This document shows positions 61,224 to 64,000 of a DNA stretch of 64,000 bases, in pieces; positions within the stretch are counted from its first letter, which is position 1, and every line of letters begins with the position of its first letter. Where the stretch lies: contig NZ_JACBZX010000001.1 of assembly GCF_013408565.1 (NCBI RefSeq), positions 1,240,001 to 1,304,000 on the forward strand. The letters are read 5' to 3'. A program made the translations under genes and the position numbers. This stretch comes from Janibacter alkaliphilus (GTDB taxonomy: Bacteria > Actinomycetota > Actinomycetes > Actinomycetales > Dermatophilaceae). Below the pieces are notes generated by a model. The model saw only the letters and a program-made list of their open reading frames with translations. It was not told where the DNA came from and ran no database searches.

Positions 61224-61810
61224 TGGGCTCGCCCAGGGCCTGGGGGAGGGTGGCGCTGGCCGCGCTCGCCCTCGCGGTGCTCTCGCTGCTGAGCAACATC
61301 ACCACCACGGCCCAGCTCGAAGGGCGCGCCGACGGGCTGCTCACCGTGCGGCTCACCCTCAGCGTGCTCGCCAATGCCGGCATCGTCTGGGGCGGCCTCA
61401 TGGTGCTCGCCGGCTGGCTGGTCGCCCCGCCGCTGCGGGCCGCGCTCGTCGCCGGTCCGGCCGCAGGCGTGCTCAGCCTGGCCGCGCACTACGGCCTCGG
61501 CGGCCTGACCGGGCTCATGCCGTGGGAGTCCTTCCGCGACAACGTGCCCTGGTTCGTCGTCGCGGCCGTGCTCGGGGTGCCGCTGGGCACCGTCGGGGCG
61601 CTCGCCCGACGCACCGACGTGCTCGGTCTGGTCGCCAGGATGGTCGTCCCGCTCGGCGCCATCCTCGAGCCGGTGGTCCGCGGCTGGTGGGTGCCGGACG
61701 CCGCGCTCGGCGCCCCCACGGTGCACGCCCTGCAGATCAGCACCGGCGTCCTCGTGCTCGCCGGGCTGGCCGGCCTGGTGCTGGTGGTGAGGAGGATCAC
61801 AAGTAGTTGA
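61223..61810 (+). CDS. Small integral membrane protein
   Basis: A 195-residue protein with about five hydrophobic segments (ALAALALAVLSLLSNITTTA, VLANAGIVWGGLMVLAGWLV, AALVAGPAAGVLSLAAHYGL, WFVVAAVLGVPLGTVGALA and a last helix at 175-193). No family is recalled. Translationally coupled to pheA through TGATG, but pheA is often followed by serS in relatives, so this is an inserted neighbour; a link with phenylalanine synthesis is unlikely. Confidence 0.7.
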   Translation: MGSPRAWGRVALAALALAVLSLLSNITTTAQLEGRADGLLTVRLTLSVLANAGIVWGGLMVLAGWLVAPPLRAALVAGPAAGVLSLAAHYGLGGLTGLMPWESFRDNVPWFVVAAVLGVPLGTVGALARRTDVLGLVARMVVPLGAILEPVVRGWWVPDAALGAPTVHALQISTGVLVLAGLAGLVLVVRRITSS

Positions 61811-61874
61811 AGGATCACTTGCATGTCGGTGGCTGCACAATCCGCTCAACACCTATGTGAGAGTTGAGGGATCC

Positions 61875-62363
61875 GTGGACAAGTCGTCGCAGAAACCACC
61901 AGTTGCTGTCATCGCATCGGCGGTGCTCGGTGTGGTCCTGATCCTGATCTCCGTCCTCGCCTTCAACATGGCAAGCGAGGCCGATGCACGGGCGGAGCAA
62001 CGGGCGCTCGAGAACTCGACGTACGGCTACGCAGATGCTCTCGACATCGAGCTCAGTGGCCAGCCGCAGCCGAGCCTCGACGACGGTTCCTCGGAGCGCA
62101 CCGTGGCGCGTACGGCGGCCATCGGCGGTGGATTGGCACTGGTTGCGTCACTGCTCCTCTTCGGGGCTTACCGAAACACGGACCGGGACGTGGCAACCGC
62201 GGAACCACTGGCAGGGGAGAGCCCGAAGGGGTCTCCCCGTGTCGATGCCGCCGTGGTTCACGATGACGTCGAGCGGTACCCGTGCCCCACGTGCGGCGAG
62301 CGGATCGCCACCACGGCGAAGCTATGTCGCTTCTGCCAGCACCCAGTGCCCACCGACACCTAG
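61875..62363 (+). CDS. Membrane protein with C-terminal zinc ribbon
   Basis: A protein of about 162 residues. Two hydrophobic segments lie near residues 12-33 and 80-98, with a short acidic outer loop between them. The C-terminus has a zinc ribbon CPTCGERIATTAKLCRFC with two Cys pairs. The GTG at 61875 has GAGGG six bases before it; an in-frame GTG at 61857 would add six residues. The DNA is noticeably less GC-rich than its neighbours and uses codons rare elsewhere in the window (ACA, TCA, TTA-poor but AAA, GTT present), a sign of a later arrival. Function unknown. Confidence 0.7.
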   Translation: MDKSSQKPPVAVIASAVLGVVLILISVLAFNMASEADARAEQRALENSTYGYADALDIELSGQPQPSLDDGSSERTVARTAAIGGGLALVASLLLFGAYRNTDRDVATAEPLAGESPKGSPRVDAAVVHDDVERYPCPTCGERIATTAKLCRFCQHPVPTDT

Positions 62364-62392
62364 GCAGACCCCCTGCCGGACCGCCGCGCGGG

Positions 62393-62998
62393 TCAGTCCT
62401 CGACCGGAGGGATCGGGCTGGTGAGGTAGTGCTGGAGCGTCGGCCCGAGCATGGCGACGAGCGTCTCCGAGGGCGCCTCGACGAGCGGCCGCACGCCGAT
62501 GATGTGCCGGGCGACGACGATCCCGCCGAGCTGGCTACCCATGAGCGCGGCCCGCAGCGGCGCCTGGTCGCTGCCCAGCTCCTGCGCGACCGGCAGGATG
62601 ATCCGCGTGGTCAGCAGGTCGCGCACCATCTCCGCGGCCCGCTCCTCCGAGGCCGCCGCCCGCAGCAGCCCGCTCATCGTCTGCCGCCCCTCGGTGGTGT
62701 CGAGCATGGCGACGACGAAGCGGGCGATCCGCTCACCGACCCCGTCCACCCCTTCGGCCGCGATCGCCGTGAAGGTCGGCACCGGGTCGAAGGGGAGCTC
62801 CACGGCCGAGACGAAGAGGTCGCCCTTGCTGCCGAAGTAGTGGCTGATCAGCCGGGCGTCCACCCCGGCGTCCTCGGCGATCATCCGGGTGGTCGTCCCC
62901 GGGTAGCCGTGCTCGCCGAAGAGCCGCCGCGCCGAGGCGAGGATGCTCTCCCGGGTCTGCCCGCCGCCGGGGCGGGGTCCGCGGGGTCGGCCGGCCAT
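62393..62998 (-). CDS. TetR-family regulator
   Basis: A 201-residue TetR protein. The N-terminus has an Arg/Pro/Gly-rich stretch (AGRPRGPRPGGGQTRESILA), then the helix-turn-helix RLFGEHGYPGTTTRMIAEDA, DARLISHYFGSKGDLFVSAV. The ligand-binding half is of the TetR_C_17-like helical type. It lies 40 bases after the acyltransferase gene in the same direction; a regulator that follows, rather than precedes, its target is possible. Confidence 0.88.
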   Translation of the reverse strand: MAGRPRGPRPGGGQTRESILASARRLFGEHGYPGTTTRMIAEDAGVDARLISHYFGSKGDLFVSAVELPFDPVPTFTAIAAEGVDGVGERIARFVVAMLDTTEGRQTMSGLLRAAASEERAAEMVRDLLTTRIILPVAQELGSDQAPLRAALMGSQLGGIVVARHIIGVRPLVEAPSETLVAMLGPTLQHYLTSPIPPVED

Positions 62999-63038
62999 CA
63001 GCGTGCTCCCGTCCGTGCGTGCCTGGCGGTGCGGGCCA

Positions 63039-64000
63039 TCAGTAGTCCCCCGCCCGGTGGCTGTCGACCCAGGCGTTGACGCCGTCCCAGCGCTCGTCGA
63101 GCCAGTGCTCGATGCCGGCCGGGTCGTGCGGGATGTCCTGCCGCTGGTAGGTGCGTGCGCTGACCAGCAGCCGGGAGCGGAAGGGGATCGCCCGCCACAC
63201 CTCGCGCGGCGAGGAGAAGACCTCCAGCCCGGTGTGCGCGACCACCATGACGTCGCACCGCGGCTGGGTGGTCAGGATCGTCACCACCCCCTTCGGCCTC
63301 GGCGGCAGCACGTGCCGCCAGCGCTCGGCCTCGGCGGCCCGCTCGGTCTCCCCCTTCGCCCGCAGCCGGGTGACGAGGTCCTGCTGCCGGTGGATCGTCC
63401 AGTTCCGGCCCTCGGGGAAGATGAGCATCGCGTCCCGCGGCCCGAGCGAGGCGGCCAGCTCGGCCACCCCGCGGCTGCGGTCGTCGCCGGCGCCGGAGGC
63501 CGAGGGGACGAAGTAGGAGGAGAGGCGCTCCAGCACCAGCGCGGTCCCCGGGTCCCAGAGCAGGGCGTCGGCGAGGACGATTCGCGGCACCCGACGGGCG
63601 CGCCCGGTGAGCAGCCAGGCCAGGGCCAGCGAGTCGGCCGGGCCCGCGTGCCGGGAGAGCACGACGAGCGGCTCGCCCTCGTCGCCCCAGTCCAGCTCGT
63701 GGTCGAGCTCGACGTGGAAGCCGATCAGCCGGCCGGCCGCGGTCATGGCATGGTCCAGCGCCGCGAGGATCAGCGCCTCGTGGTCCTCGACCCAGTGCTC
63801 CCGGCCGCGCACGAGGGCGCGCAGCCACAGCCACCAGCAGCCGACGACGATGCCGATGTCCTCCCACATGGCGATGAGCAGCAGCATCATCACCCGGGCC
63901 ACCCGCAGCCGCCGGTCGATCGGCCACAGCAGCACCCCGAGCGGCACCACCACCAGGGCCAGCGCCGTGACCACCGCCCCGATGAAGGGGTAGCCGGCCG
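63039..64000 (-). CDS. PlsC-like acyltransferase, 5' end beyond the right edge
   Basis: A protein whose frame is open to the window edge (GYPFIGAVVTALALVVV in the last codons), so its start probably lies outside; a GTG at 63974 would give 311 residues. One or two N-terminal hydrophobic segments precede the acyltransferase domain: RHAGPADSLALAWL carries the H(x4)D motif (catalytic His-Asp) and LIFPEGRNWTIHRQQ the FPEG(T/R) motif for the acceptor. 1-acyl-glycerol-3-phosphate acyltransferase-type chemistry on a membrane lipid is expected. Confidence 0.85.
   Translation of the reverse strand, partial: AGYPFIGAVVTALALVVVPLGVLLWPIDRRLRVARVMMLLLIAMWEDIGIVVGCWWLWLRALVRGREHWVEDHEALILAALDHAMTAAGRLIGFHVELDHELDWGDEGEPLVVLSRHAGPADSLALAWLLTGRARRVPRIVLADALLWDPGTALVLERLSSYFVPSASGAGDDRSRGVAELAASLGPRDAMLIFPEGRNWTIHRQQDLVTRLRAKGETERAAEAERWRHVLPPRPKGVVTILTTQPRCDVMVVAHTGLEVFSSPREVWRAIPFRSRLLVSARTYQRQDIPHDPAGIEHWLDERWDGVNAWVDSHRAGDY

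Overview
The window is very GC-rich DNA with dense gene packing, many GTG starts and frequent ATGA/GTGA stop-start overlaps. Its content is actinobacterial: F420-dependent glucose-6-phosphate dehydrogenase (fgd), a WXG100-type protein, DUF5926, DUF4446, a GT87-type mannosyltransferase, a DtxR/IdeR-like iron box, and many TetR/MarR/ArsR regulators. The DUF5926 - glycosyltransferase - DUF4446 - pheA neighbourhood fits Micrococcales, perhaps an Intrasporangiaceae-like genome. That placement is an inference; there is no rRNA or tRNA here to test it.

Layout. 1-4.1 kb: the start of a WXG100-like secreted protein (cut by the left edge), a BrkB/YihY membrane protein, a serine hydrolase and a zinc alcohol dehydrogenase. 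4.1-6.8 kb: an accessory patch with an AAA ATPase, an EcsC-like protein and remnants of a glyoxalase-fold gene and a short-chain dehydrogenase. 6.9-13.8 kb: DUF2461, a lipoprotein, a polar amino-acid ABC importer operon, DUF1330, a methyltransferase, a phosphotransferase and an iron-box-controlled protein. 13.9-24 kb: DUF2330 protein, a mechanosensitive-channel-like protein, lactate 2-monooxygenase with an MBL hydrolase, two uncharacterised proteins, a cyclophilin lipoprotein, SRPBCC, an alkyltransferase-like DNA-binding protein and a class III aminotransferase. 24-33.5 kb: drug-export and stress genes (TetR plus two SMR pumps; TetR plus an ABC-2 exporter; a divergent TetR and membrane protein; catalase; ArsR plus SRPBCC). 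33.5-44.8 kb: nitroreductase, CoA transferase, fgd, beta-propeller protein, lipid kinase, dehydrogenase, a frameshifted DinB-like gene, a VOC protein, MarR plus an MFS pump, and pirin. 44.9-50.5 kb: a four-gene MacB-like ABC and two-component operon. 50.6-52 kb: a surface protein gene with an in-frame amber codon. 52-64 kb: RsbW-like ATPase, DUF5926, a membrane glycosylation cluster, DUF4446, pheA, small membrane proteins, TetR and an acyltransferase cut by the right edge.

The most unusual signal is in the gaps between genes. A short palindromic repeat with core CAACTGCCCGGGCA occurs at four loci as small arrays with 31-32 base spacing. Two arrays in opposite orientation flank the TetR-SMR-SMR operon. 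Other gaps hold unrelated palindromic or tandem elements (35.6, 41.5, 52.2, 58.3 and 60.2 kb). The octamer CCCCTTCG / CGAAGGGG is also much commoner than base composition predicts.

Most products are recognised from motifs remembered for their families; no database search was run. Start sites are chosen from ribosome-binding sites and operon overlaps, and exact residue numbers follow from those starts.
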